A stretch of 12,812 bases of DNA from an uncultured Duncaniella sp. (GCA_910577335.1 CAJTMJ010000060.1:1-12812), one strand, 5' to 3'. Counted from the stretch's first letter, positions 1-8,218 are shown. A program made the numbers and translations. The notes: generated from the sequence alone by a model not told the origin.

Positions 1-2
1 AG

Positions 3-3000
3 TTCGTGGATAAGTATGGCAACCTTAATGAGAAACAGAATGTCAAGTTCATTCTCATGGATGCCAACGGTCGCGACGCTCTTGCCCTTGAACGTGGAGA
101 AAATGGTGTATTCGTAAAGGCTGATATTTTCGACCATCCGGTCTCATTCTCACAGGATGAAATTACATCGGTTGAGATGCCGCAGGACGCTCTTATGGCT
201 TCGCTCAATAAATACGGCGAGGTCAATATGGACTACATGGCAGACCTTCTCGGCATTGACAAGACTGCCGGATCCATTGTCGGTGAATATGAATGGGATT
301 TGCTTGATGCTCTCAAAGGTTATATCTATTACAATCCACTTGTGGAGAAGTATGAGATTGCCGACCGCTTCATCGCCGGAAATGTGGTTCAGAAAGCGGA
401 GGACATCAAGGCATGGATTGACCGTGAGGAAAAACGCATCGAGAATTTCCCCGGTTATGACGGCATAGAACCGTTCATCGAAATTTCCAAAGACTCGTTG
501 AAAGCGTTGGAGGAAGCCATTCCACGAAAGATTACTTTCGATGAACTGGACTTCAACTTCGGTGAACGCTGGATACCGACAGGCATTTACTCGGCCTACA
601 TGAGTCATCTCTATGGTACTGATGTGAAAATTGCCTATTCTTCATCAATGGATGAGTATTCTTGTGACGCACGCCGCAAGAATATGAAGATATGGGAGGA
701 GTTCTGTGTCAGAGGCTACTATCGTGTATATGACGGCATGAGCCTTCTCAAACACGCCCTGCACAACACAGTGCCCGACATCAAGAAGTCAATAGGCAAG
801 GATGAGAATGGTCACGACATCAAAGTACCGGATTCAGAGGCAATCCAACTCGCCAACACCAAGATTGATGAAATCCGCAATGGTTTTTCGGACTGGCTTG
901 ATGCTCAGTCTCCGGAGTTTAAGGACAGATTGGTTGACCTTTACAATTCTAAGTTCAACTGTTACGTCCGTCCACATTACAATGGAGCGCATCAGACATT
1001 CCCTGACCTCAATATGAAGTTGTTGGGCGACCGATATGGAATCGGCTCTATATACCAGTCGCAAAAAGATTGTATATGGATGCTGAAACAGAACGGCGGT
1101 GGCATCTGCGACCATGAAGTCGGTACGGGTAAAACGCTGATAATGTGCATTGCAGCACATGAGATGAAGCGTCTCGGACTCGCCAACAAACCGATGATTA
1201 TCGGCATGAAGGCGAATGTCGCGGAGATTGCCATGACCTACCAGACAGCCTATCCCAATGCCCGTATTCTGTACGCCGATGAAAAGAGTTTCAAGGCAGA
1301 TAACCGAGTCGCCTTCTTCAATCAGATTAAGACCAACGATTATGACTGCGTGATAATGTCGCACGACCAGTTCGGCAAGATACCGCAGTCGCCGGAAATG
1401 CAGCAGCAAATCCTGCAAGCGGAACTTGATACGGTTGAGGAGAATCTTGAAGTCATCAAGCAGCAGGGACACGACATTTCCCGTGGTATGCTCAAAGGTC
1501 TTATCAAGCGAAAGGAAAATCTGACCGCCAAGATAGCCACCATCCAATATCAGATGGAGCAGAATAAGGATAGTGTCGTGGATTTCAAGCAGATGGGCAT
1601 CGACCACATTTTCGTTGATGAGTCGCAGAACTTCAAGAACCTGATGTTCAACACACGCCATGATAGAGTGGCAGGTCTAGGCAATAGTGAGGGAAGCCAG
1701 AGGGCACTCAACCTGTTGTATGCAATCCGTACCATCCAAGAGAGGAATGGCAAAGACCTCGGTGCTACTTTCCTCAGTGGTACGACAATCTCCAACTCAT
1801 TGACAGAGTTGTATCTATTGTTCAAGTATCTGCGTCCGAAAGAACTTGAAAGGCAGGAGATAAGGTGTTTCGACGCTTGGGCGGCAATATTCGCCAAGAA
1901 GACTACCGACTTCGAGTTCAATGTTACCAACAATCTGGTACAGAAGGAGCGTTTCCGCTACTTCATCAAGGTGCCGGAGTTGGCAGCCTTTTACAACGAA
2001 ATCACGGACTATAGAACCGCAGAAGATGTGGGTGTTGACCGACCGATGAAGAATGAGATTCTCCATAACATCCCTCCGACAAAGGAGCAGGAGGTTTTCA
2101 TTCAGAAACTTATGGAGTTTGCCAAAAGTGGCGATGCCACAATCTTAGGTCGTGCGCCATTGTCAGACACCGAGGAGAAGGCGAAGATGCTCATAGCCAC
2201 CGACTATGCCCGAAAGATGGCTCTCGACATGAGAATGATTGACCCCAGTTATTCTGATGATCCGAACAACAAGGCCAGCCATTGCGCCAAGATGATTTCT
2301 CAGTATTACCATAAATATGATGAGCAGCGCGGGACTCAGTTTGTATTTTCCGACCTTGGGACATACAAGCCCGGCGAATGGAACTTCTATTCGGAGGTCA
2401 AGCGCAAACTCATTGAGGACTATGGCATACCGCCGCATGAAATCCGCTTCATTCAGGAGTGCAAGACTGAGCGGTCAAGAAAGGCTGTGATTCAGGCGAC
2501 CAACGACGGTGATGTTCGTGTCCTGTTCGGCTCTACCTCAATGCTTGGCACCGGAGTCAACGCCCAGAAAAGGTGTGTCGCAATTCATCATACCGATACA
2601 CCTTGGCGCCCAAGTGATCTGGAACAGCGCAACGGTCGAGGAGTCCGTGCAGGCAACGAGATTGCCAAACTATATGCTGACAACAAAGTGGATGTAATCA
2701 TCTATGCAGTAGAGAAATCGCTGGACTCCTACAAGTTCAACTTTCTTCATTGTAAGGCCACTTTCATTGCGCAGTTGAAATCCGGAGCGCTCGGAGCGAG
2801 AACTATTGACGAAGGTGCTATGGATGAGAAATCAGGCATGAATTTCTCTGAGTATATGGCTATCCTCTCCGGCAATACAGACCTGTTGGATAAAGCCAAG
2901 TTGGAGAAACGCATCGCGTCACTGGAGAGTGAGCGTAAATCCTTTGGAAAGGGCCGTGCTGATGCCGAGTTCCGTCTGAGTACCATTTCCCATGATATTC

Positions 3001-3773
3001 AAAACAACGAAGCGGCTATGGAGCGGATGAAGGCGGACTATGAAAAATATTCCTCCGTAGTCCAGCGAGATAAGGATGGCAACCCCGTCAACAACCTCAC
3101 TGTTGATGGCTGCAAGTTCAAGGACGAGCAGAATATGGGAGTTCACCTGCAAGGGCTGGCACAGCGTACCGACACCCACGGACAATATCAGCGTGTTGGT
3201 GAGGTCTATGGCTTCCCAATCTCCATTATATCAGAGCATACCCTGATTGACGGTCGTGAGGGAGTGCAGAACCGCTTCGTTGTCGAAGGCTCATATAAAT
3301 ACAAGTACAACAACGGCTTCATTGCCATGAGCGACACTCACGCCGCCTGTATGAATTTTGTCAACGCACTGGAGAAAATCCCCGGCATAGTTGAGCAATA
3401 TGAGGAGCGCACCGCCAAACTCAAAGCCGATGTCCCAATCTTGGAAGGCATTGTCGCCAAGCAATGGGGCAAGGAGGAGGAGTTGAAGCAGCTCAAATCC
3501 GAACTTGCAGCCCTCGACCGCAAGATAACAGCGGAACTGAAGCCGAGCGACGCAGAGGAAGCGGCCCGAGCCAAAGTGGTCACGCCGACAAAAGGCAATG
3601 GAGAGCCGCTCGATGAACCTGCACCGTCTCAAAGTCAGGACTCCAAGAAGTCAATGGTAGCAGAGCCGACAACCACATACAAAGAACGGGAACCGCTAAG
3701 TTCCCGCATCATAATTGGTGGTTGTGGCGTGACTCCACCCGGAGGGTTCCGCGCCGCCGGCCCGAAATTGTAG
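3..3773 (+). CDS. DarB-like giant SF2/SNF2-type helicase, C-terminal part (5' truncated by window)
   Basis: The frame is open to the left edge, so the true start lies upstream; the GTG at position 6 is just an in-frame codon. Residues below count from that GTG. Helicase motifs seen: Walker A DHEVGTGKT (369-377), Walker B VDESQ (537-541), motif III SGTT (591-594), motif V around GSTSMLGTGVNAQ (842-854) and motif VI QRNGRGVRAGN (874-884). A Gln/Glu/Lys-rich coiled coil (about 464-523) is inserted between motifs I and II, and two more coils lie near 963-1025 and 1129-1178. The low-complexity tail ends GPKL. From family knowledge, proteins of this type on Bacteroidales conjugative elements and phages are very long, often carry an N-terminal DNA methyltransferase domain, and resemble phage P1 DarB, an antirestriction protein. 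The methyltransferase part is not visible here, so the antirestriction role is inference. ATP-dependent DNA translocation is well supported. Confidence 0.85.
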   Translation, partial: FVDKYGNLNEKQNVKFILMDANGRDALALERGENGVFVKADIFDHPVSFSQDEITSVEMPQDALMASLNKYGEVNMDYMADLLGIDKTAGSIVGEYEWDLLDALKGYIYYNPLVEKYEIADRFIAGNVVQKAEDIKAWIDREEKRIENFPGYDGIEPFIEISKDSLKALEEAIPRKITFDELDFNFGERWIPTGIYSAYMSHLYGTDVKIAYSSSMDEYSCDARRKNMKIWEEFCVRGYYRVYDGMSLLKHALHNTVPDIKKSIGKDENGHDIKVPDSEAIQLANTKIDEIRNGFSDWLDAQSPEFKDRLVDLYNSKFNCYVRPHYNGAHQTFPDLNMKLLGDRYGIGSIYQSQKDCIWMLKQNGGGICDHEVGTGKTLIMCIAAHEMKRLGLANKPMIIGMKANVAEIAMTYQTAYPNARILYADEKSFKADNRVAFFNQIKTNDYDCVIMSHDQFGKIPQSPEMQQQILQAELDTVEENLEVIKQQGHDISRGMLKGLIKRKENLTAKIATIQYQMEQNKDSVVDFKQMGIDHIFVDESQNFKNLMFNTRHDRVAGLGNSEGSQRALNLLYAIRTIQERNGKDLGATFLSGTTISNSLTELYLLFKYLRPKELERQEIRCFDAWAAIFAKKTTDFEFNVTNNLVQKERFRYFIKVPELAAFYNEITDYRTAEDVGVDRPMKNEILHNIPPTKEQEVFIQKLMEFAKSGDATILGRAPLSDTEEKAKMLIATDYARKMALDMRMIDPSYSDDPNNKASHCAKMISQYYHKYDEQRGTQFVFSDLGTYKPGEWNFYSEVKRKLIEDYGIPPHEIRFIQECKTERSRKAVIQATNDGDVRVLFGSTSMLGTGVNAQKRCVAIHHTDTPWRPSDLEQRNGRGVRAGNEIAKLYADNKVDVIIYAVEKSLDSYKFNFLHCKATFIAQLKSGALGARTIDEGAMDEKSGMNFSEYMAILSGNTDLLDKAKLEKRIASLESERKSFGKGRADAEFRLSTISHDIQNNEAAMERMKADYEKYSSVVQRDKDGNPVNNLTVDGCKFKDEQNMGVHLQGLAQRTDTHGQYQRVGEVYGFPISIISEHTLIDGREGVQNRFVVEGSYKYKYNNGFIAMSDTHAACMNFVNALEKIPGIVEQYEERTAKLKADVPILEGIVAKQWGKEEELKQLKSELAALDRKITAELKPSDAEEAARAKVVTPTKGNGEPLDEPAPSQSQDSKKSMVAEPTTTYKEREPLSSRIIIGGCGVTPPGGFRAAGPKL

Positions 3774-3776
3774 ATA

Positions 3777-3822
3777 AATTGAATGGCGACACTCTTGAAA
3801 AATAGAGCGTCGCCATTCAATT
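3777..3822. terminator. Bidirectional hairpin between convergent genes
   Basis: Perfect 14-bp inverted repeat: AATTGAATGGCGAC (3777-3790) and GTCGCCATTCAATT (3809-3822). An inner CTCT/AGAG (3792-3795, 3804-3807) extends the stem. It starts three bases after the stop of the helicase gene and ends two bases before the stop of the minus-strand regulator, so it can end both transcripts. Neither side has a long T-run, so termination strength is uncertain. Confidence 0.75.
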
Positions 3823-3824
3823 CC

Positions 3825-5162
3825 TTATCTATAATCCTTTGAAATACCTTCTGCCTTCATCCACGCATATAGAGTTGTACGATTGATTTCGAGCAGTTTA
3901 GCCGCCTGTGCTTTATTTCCCTTCGTGTGCTGTAAGGCTTTGGTGACACGATACCTTCGGGAGTGATGGCTGACTTCTTTTTCTGTCTCATACAATGTAA
4001 TATCATCCTTGCCAATGGTGTCGCCTCTGTATTCAGAACATGCACGGACAATAGTGCTGTATAATTCGCGGACATTGCTGACCCAGATGTGATTATTCAA
4101 TTTGTTGATAGCCCCTTTTGTCAAACGGGGGACACTTAATCCATTTTCGGCGCAATACTGTTTTATGAAGCATTCTGCAAGTGGAATCACATCATCAAGA
4201 CAATCTGATAGGGGTGGAACTCGCAACACATTACTATGAATGCAGTGATATAATGCTTCGGAAAATTCCCCGTTCCTTGCTTTTTCAGAGAGGTCAACAT
4301 TAGTAGATAAGATTATGCGACCGGTAAACTTAACCTCTTTTGTAAGGGTCTGAGGAGTAAACACGCCACGTTGTATGACAGTCGCAAGCACTTCTTGAAC
4401 ATGAAGCGGAAGCAGACATGCTTCGTGGATAAATAATGTCCCACCGTTTGCCTGAGCAAGCAGACCTTGCTGGTTGCGATATAACGGATGCTTGATTCCA
4501 AATTCTTTACCTCGGAAAATATCCATTGATTCTGCCGGACTCATATAGTGGGCACATTCAGCAACAATGAAAGGGCCGGAACGACGGGGGCTATTATCAT
4601 GTATAAGTCTTGCTATGGCACTTTTGCCTACGCCATGAGGCCCGGCAAGCAGTAATGTGGCATCTGAACTACATTCAGCAATGATTCTCTTGGAGCATCC
4701 CTTAAATCCTCCGCTTTTACGCTCAAACCATCTTTTCCCGTTCTTATGCAACTCTTCGATAGCAAGTGTGAGCTTGTCTATTACAAGCGAGTCGAAATAG
4801 AAAAGATGGTCTGCACCGAGCTTATACACCTTATTATATAGCTCGACACATTGATTTTTTGCGATTCCAACTTTCTTGATACCTAAAATAGTATCATTTG
4901 TCCATTCCAATAGTTTCATTCCATCGCAATCTTTGTCTGCGACTGCCACAACAAGCATACTGAAATCATTTCTTTCGAGTATCCTTTTTGCATCGCTGAC
5001 ACTATTGGTAGTCTGTACTTTTGTCCCCGTTTTGGAAAATACCTCTTCCAGATTCTTGCCATCCTCTATCCGGGAACTATAGATGAGAAGGCGCCGACTA
5101 CTCGGTGGATCATTGTCTATATTCATAAGACTATTTTGGGTTGTGATTAGAAATTCATCCAT
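3825..5162 (-). CDS. RteB-like enhancer-binding-protein regulator with degenerate receiver and AAA+ motifs
   Basis: A 445-residue protein from the ATG at 5162; an in-frame TTG at 5195 would add 11 residues, but the ATG fits the -7 box at 5213-5206 better. Domain order is that of NtrC-class regulators: receiver-like fold (about 23-142), AAA+ (about 155-385) and a C-terminal Fis-type HTH (about 402-440, NKAQAAKLLEINRTTLYAWM). Walker A GPHGVGKS (174-181), sensor I STN and the NVREL box are intact. Several defining residues are not. The GAFTGA loop that contacts sigma54 reads GIKHPL (222-227). Walker B GGTLFLDE reads GGTLFIHE with His246 for Asp. The arginine fingers of FRxDLxxRL are Ser301 and Cys307. 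The receiver phospho-acceptor aligns with Ala73. It is divergent from an RteC-like gene, which parallels RteB controlling rteC in CTnDOT. I infer a DNA-binding regulator that is not a normal phosphorylated sigma54 activator; ATP may still bind. Confidence 0.85.
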   Translation of the reverse strand: MDEFLITTQNSLMNIDNDPPSSRRLLIYSSRIEDGKNLEEVFSKTGTKVQTTNSVSDAKRILERNDFSMLVVAVADKDCDGMKLLEWTNDTILGIKKVGIAKNQCVELYNKVYKLGADHLFYFDSLVIDKLTLAIEELHKNGKRWFERKSGGFKGCSKRIIAECSSDATLLLAGPHGVGKSAIARLIHDNSPRRSGPFIVAECAHYMSPAESMDIFRGKEFGIKHPLYRNQQGLLAQANGGTLFIHEACLLPLHVQEVLATVIQRGVFTPQTLTKEVKFTGRIILSTNVDLSEKARNGEFSEALYHCIHSNVLRVPPLSDCLDDVIPLAECFIKQYCAENGLSVPRLTKGAINKLNNHIWVSNVRELYSTIVRACSEYRGDTIGKDDITLYETEKEVSHHSRRYRVTKALQHTKGNKAQAAKLLEINRTTLYAWMKAEGISKDYR

Positions 5163-5205
5163 AATAACAAATGTATATAGGGTATTTGTTCGCAAATAAT
5201 CATTG

Positions 5206-5213
5206 CAAAGTTA
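5206..5213 (-). promoter_or_regulatory. Bacteroidetes-type -7 box for the RteB-like gene
   Basis: The minus strand reads TAACTTTG, a full match to TAnnTTTG, about 44 bases upstream of the ATG at 5162. A clear -33 TTTG at the usual 19-21 base spacing is missing; the nearest TTGG is only about 11 bases away. This suggests a weak or factor-assisted promoter. Confidence 0.5.
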
Positions 5214-5464
5214 CTAAATTTTATCCAATTTTAAGTCATGTTGCTTAGATAAATACATACTTAATCGCAGTCATAAAATGTTGAATATACAACATAGTGT
5301 ATAACAAAAACAACACTTTTAACAATTTAATAAAAGACATATAGACTCATATTTACGCAGTTAATATATTGAATAATAAGCAACTAAAAATAAATTCAAT
5401 TTCACGGCGAACCATTTTCAATAAAACGAATTAAGGATTGGCGTAACACAAAACGACAAATGAT
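5214..5464. promoter_or_regulatory. AT-rich divergent control region with ATGTTG/CAACAT sites
   Basis: This gene-free region separates the regulator from the rteC-like gene and is clearly more AT-rich than the flanking genes. ATGTTG occurs at 5238-5243 and 5278-5283, and CAACAT at 5290-5295 forms a dyad with the second copy (six-base arms, six-base spacer). AGTGT (5296-5300) and ACACT (5313-5317) form a second small dyad. I see no good TAnnTTTG box on the + strand before 5465, so the rteC-like gene may depend on an activator. A role as operator for the Fis-type HTH is inference. Confidence 0.4.
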
Positions 5465-6061
5465 ATGGAAATATTTACCCTCCTGAACGCCAAGTTCTTT
5501 CTCCAGTTGGAAGATGGCGATGAAGACAACATCAAGGCACACTATTCAGATATGAGAGCCGAACTTGTGGAATATGCTCACAGCAACACCCATTGGCGAG
5601 TAATACACACGGGGTTGTCAATATTCATTTCCGAAGTGGCTGAAATACTTGGCTATGCTAAGGGCTTGTTGAGCCGTTATGCAAAGCGTATCCTTGAAAT
5701 AGCCAAATGTCTGCTCAATCAGATAGAGATGGCTGTATCAGCGAAAATAGCATTAGACCCTGTCACTGAAAATAAAGAAGTGCAGGAAACTACGGCAGAA
5801 GTTACTTTTACAGGCAATTATGCAGACTTCTGTGAACTCATACACCTTATAATTGCTTGCAAACTCATCAACGGCGGAAGTAAAGCGACACAGCAGCATA
5901 TTAAAAAAGGTCTCCATTCCCTTTTTGGTCTGGAATTCGACCCGAAGAAATACCAAAATGCAAGAGACGGAATAAAACGCCGTTGTCCGGCCAAAGGTAG
6001 CCGCGTTACTTACTTCCTCGACAGCATGGTGGATGTAGTAAATGCCGAGCTTGCAGCATGA
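5465..6061 (+). CDS. RteC-like transcriptional regulator of the excision module
   Basis: A 198-residue protein starting at ATG 5465. The C-terminal part (about 113-195) follows the RteC pattern: FTGNYADFCELIHLI, then a Gly-rich turn (INGGSK), a helical segment ending in LFGLEFDPKKYQNA, and a basic stretch (IKRRCPAKGSRVTYFLDSM) before the last helix. The N-terminal part is mostly helical with no recognisable motif. In CTnDOT, RteC is made on induction by RteA/RteB and binds upstream of the excision operon to activate it. The location here, between an RteB-like regulator and an excision-type gene set, fits that role. The downstream control region (6062-6240) is the likely target. The family call is by pattern recognition, and similarity is stronger in the C-terminal half. 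Confidence 0.75.
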   Translation: MEIFTLLNAKFFLQLEDGDEDNIKAHYSDMRAELVEYAHSNTHWRVIHTGLSIFISEVAEILGYAKGLLSRYAKRILEIAKCLLNQIEMAVSAKIALDPVTENKEVQETTAEVTFTGNYADFCELIHLIIACKLINGGSKATQQHIKKGLHSLFGLEFDPKKYQNARDGIKRRCPAKGSRVTYFLDSMVDVVNAELAA

Positions 6062-6090
6062 TAGTATGCTTAGACGCTGATACTTGCTTA
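6059..6090 (+). repeat. Near-direct repeat TGATAnTnTGCTTA after the rteC-like stop
   Basis: TGATAGTATGCTTA (6059-6072) is followed by TGATACTTGCTTA (6078-6090), identical except for two mismatches or one deleted base, with a start-to-start spacing of 19 bases (roughly two helical turns). The first copy begins inside the stop codon. A protein-binding role is possible, with the RteC-like protein the obvious candidate. Confidence 0.4.
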
Positions 6091-6121
6091 TGGTTTTGAG
6101 TGTAATGAGAGAAATATATAT

Positions 6122-6174
6122 CTGAATTTCAGTAAAGATAAGACATTTGAAACAATAAAACATCAGCACTTATC
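6122..6174. promoter_or_regulatory. Candidate operator dyads upstream of the excision genes
   Basis: CTGAATTTCAG (6122-6132) is an exact palindrome around one base. GATAAG (6137-6142) and CTTATC (6169-6174) form a six-base dyad with a 26-base spacer, centred about 50 bases before the -7 box at 6206. That is where an activator would bind. In CTnDOT, RteC binds inverted half-sites upstream of the xis2c promoter; these dyads occupy the equivalent place, but sequence equivalence was not checked. Confidence 0.4.
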
Positions 6175-6205
6175 CGATGCTTACAATGCCCGAGAAAAGC
6201 CGCAG

Positions 6206-6213
6206 TAACTTTG
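6206..6213 (+). promoter_or_regulatory. Bacteroidetes-type -7 box for the excision genes
   Basis: TAACTTTG matches TAnnTTTG exactly and lies 27 bases before the ATG at 6241, giving a leader of roughly 20 bases. No TTTG is seen at the -33 position, which agrees with a need for an activator bound at the dyads just upstream. Confidence 0.55.
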
Positions 6214-6240
6214 CATCGTAAAACTTAAACAACACCCGAT

Positions 6241-6609
6241 ATGAATACTTCACCACCTCCTCAATATCCGGAGTCCGAACCATTCAAGAAATGGATCATG
6301 GACGCAGTAGGAACAATGGTATTTCTTCTCGGCTCAATGACAGAGTCTTTGAAAGAAATAGCCGAAAAGTCCGGTAAAGCCAAGCTGAAATACAAAGGCA
6401 AAGAGATAATAATGCTTGAAGACCTCGCCATAGGTCTCAACAAAAGTCCGAGGACATTCCGGCGACTTCGTGCTGAGAAGAAAATCAGTTATTGGTCAAG
6501 CAAAGACGGACACACTGTCTTTGTAACACAAGACCAGTTCGATGATTACATCACCAACAATTTTGTTCCCAACGAAATTGAAGATGAATCAACCGCACCC
6601 CAGAGATAA
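6241..6609 (+). CDS. Small excisionase-like HTH protein (Xis2d-like)
   Basis: A 122-residue protein from ATG 6241. Residues about 55-105 form a MerR/HTH_17-type DNA-binding unit: a lead segment IIMLEDLAIGLNKSPRTFRRLRAEK followed by a wing-like part with aromatic and charged residues (ISYWSSKDGHTVFV), then a final helix QDQFDDYI. The Pro-rich N-terminus and acidic C-terminus look unstructured. Size, fold and position as the first gene of the module before the ORF3-like and Exc-like genes match Xis2d of CTnDOT, a DNA-bending recombination directionality factor. No separate Xis2c-like gene lies directly upstream; the two small HTH genes at 10400-10961 may supply that function. The excisionase role is inferred from context. 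Confidence 0.7.
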   Translation: MNTSPPPQYPESEPFKKWIMDAVGTMVFLLGSMTESLKEIAEKSGKAKLKYKGKEIIMLEDLAIGLNKSPRTFRRLRAEKKISYWSSKDGHTVFVTQDQFDDYITNNFVPNEIEDESTAPQR

Positions 6610-6654
6610 TTATCGCGCCGCAAGTCCGGCGTAATGTTTAACCAAATAATTTTA

Positions 6655-8103
6655 ATGGAACAAAACAAAGAACAGCAACAACCTGAAGTGCTGATTGCCC
6701 GCAACAACGAAACAGGGCAGGTCGGCGCAGTCGTGGGACAGAATCCCGACGGCACCCCGAAAATGGCGGATGTAAAATCCGCGAAGCTCAGTGACCTTGT
6801 GAAATTTTCCAAAGGTCAGAATCCCCTCGAAGCCTTCATGTCGAACTTCATCCGACAGGCAAAGAACCCTTCGCTATTCGGTTTCTTCAAGATTCCTGAA
6901 ACTGAATTCGACAAAATCGGCCCGGCGATGTCCGATATGCTCCAAGACCCTGTGGCAAACGCCGACCTCCTTAAACCATTTGAGGTTGACACCAAATCAA
7001 TGGCAAAGGAACAGACGGTTACTGAACAGCATGACCAGACTCCGGCAAAGGAGACTTCGACCGCAATCAAGATGGCACCGGTTGACCCCAACAAAGTTGA
7101 CTGGGACACCATCGAAAAACAATGGGGCATCAAGAGAGATGACCTCGAAAAGTCCGGAGCAATGCAGCAGATGGTATATAACCACAAGTCTCCGCAGCTT
7201 TTCACCCTGAGACCGGAAATCGGCGGCGAGAAATTCGAGGCACAGGCCCGGCTCTCGTTCAAGTCCAATCCTGACGGCAGTTTTACCCTCACGCCTCATT
7301 TCGTGAAGCACGAGCCTCAGCTCGACAAAGCCTATAAAGGCTATACCTTCACGGACGAGGACAAGGCTCAGCTCCGCAAGACTGGAAATCTTGGCAGACC
7401 TGTTGACCTTACCGACCCGAAAACCGGGGAGGTCAAGAAGTCGCTCGTCAGCATCGACCGCCTCACCAATGAGATTGAGAGTATCCCCGTGGATAAAATC
7501 TACATCAAGAACAAGGTCGCCAACATCGAACTTGACATGAAGCAGATCGGCATCCTCAAAGACGGAGGCATAATCAGAGAGCAGCATATCGAGCTGCCCA
7601 ACGGACGGAAGTTTACCGCCGACCTTCAGTACAATGCCGACAAGCGCGATGTGGTTTTCGTCAACTCGGAACAATACCGCCAGAAGCGGGAGCAATCTCA
7701 GGAACAGGGTGGACAGCAGTACAACTCGTGGCTCGACAAGGAGGGCAACATCAAGAACCTCACCAAATGGAAAGGTGTGCCGCTCTCCGAAACCGCCCAA
7801 GCTGACTATCGTGCCGGCAAACAGATTATGGTAGGAGAAATCCCTGACCGAAACGGGAATCCCTGCACGGTCTATCTCCAGTTTGACCCTGAGAAGCAGC
7901 GTCCGAAGCAGACCTATGTCTATCCCGACAAAGAGAAGGTTGTCGGCATAGCCAGCGAGAGCAAGACGCAATATGCTGTCAACAATGAGGGTAAGACCAA
8001 CGAACCCACAAAAGGGGTTAAGGAACCGCTCCAGAGGGGGCAGACCGAACCCAAAAACGAAGAGCAGAAGAAACAGCAAAAGCCAAAAGGCCCCAAACTC
8101 TGA
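6655..8103 (+). CDS. DUF4099/DUF3945 protein (ORF3-like, excision operon)
   Basis: A 482-residue protein from ATG 6655; an in-frame ATG at 6634 would add seven residues (MFNQIIL), but the Glu/Gln/Lys-rich start MEQNKEQQQ is the usual look of this family. The N-terminal part contains NPLEAFMSNFIRQAKNP and FGFFKIP, then a linker. A DUF4099-type region follows (about 143-250, starting VDWDTIEKQWGIKRDDLEKS). Two DUF3945-type units come next: about 263-336, with KIYIKNKVANIELDMKQ, and about 359-430, with WLDKEGNIKNLTKWKGVPLS. The tail is Lys/Gln/Pro-rich and ends KPKGPKL. It lies 45 bases after the HTH gene and 193 bases before the topoisomerase-like gene, probably in one operon. The CTnDOT counterpart ORF3 is reported as not essential for excision, and no biochemical role is known to me. 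The soluble, repeated design suggests a scaffold or nucleic-acid-associated protein, which is speculation. Confidence 0.8.
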   Translation: MEQNKEQQQPEVLIARNNETGQVGAVVGQNPDGTPKMADVKSAKLSDLVKFSKGQNPLEAFMSNFIRQAKNPSLFGFFKIPETEFDKIGPAMSDMLQDPVANADLLKPFEVDTKSMAKEQTVTEQHDQTPAKETSTAIKMAPVDPNKVDWDTIEKQWGIKRDDLEKSGAMQQMVYNHKSPQLFTLRPEIGGEKFEAQARLSFKSNPDGSFTLTPHFVKHEPQLDKAYKGYTFTDEDKAQLRKTGNLGRPVDLTDPKTGEVKKSLVSIDRLTNEIESIPVDKIYIKNKVANIELDMKQIGILKDGGIIREQHIELPNGRKFTADLQYNADKRDVVFVNSEQYRQKREQSQEQGGQQYNSWLDKEGNIKNLTKWKGVPLSETAQADYRAGKQIMVGEIPDRNGNPCTVYLQFDPEKQRPKQTYVYPDKEKVVGIASESKTQYAVNNEGKTNEPTKGVKEPLQRGQTEPKNEEQKKQQKPKGPKL

Positions 8104-8153
8104 CCTTCAACCACTTTATCCGCAAGCTCTGAATTGAGCAGACCGCCATTCCC

Positions 8154-8218
8154 TCGCGTGCGCAAGCGATGATATGGCAATCCTCCCGCCGACATGGGGA
8201 GGTCGCGAACTCCCCGTG
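8154..8218 (+). other. Two dyads in the leader of the Exc-like gene
   Basis: TCGCGTGCGCAAGCGA (8154-8169) is a palindrome with one symmetrical mismatch pair around TGCGCA. CATGGGGAG (8193-8201) and CTCCCCGTG (8210-8218) form a nine-pair stem (one G-T) with an eight-base loop. Neither is followed by a T-run, so they are unlikely terminators. They lie in the 193-base gap before ATG 8297 and could affect RNA stability or translation of the downstream gene. Confidence 0.45.

Noticed and set aside
834..1661. A 275-codon open frame on the minus strand inside the helicase gene
   Set aside because: The helicase motifs on the + strand are unambiguous; the antisense frame shows no family features.
5163..5195. 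TTG start 11 codons upstream for the RteB-like regulator
   Set aside because: The ATG at 5162 is a better start and leaves a leader of normal length after the -7 box.
6997..8079. A 360-codon open frame on the minus strand opposite the DUF3945 gene
   Set aside because: It is a shadow of a well-supported gene on the other strand and has no domain pattern of its own.
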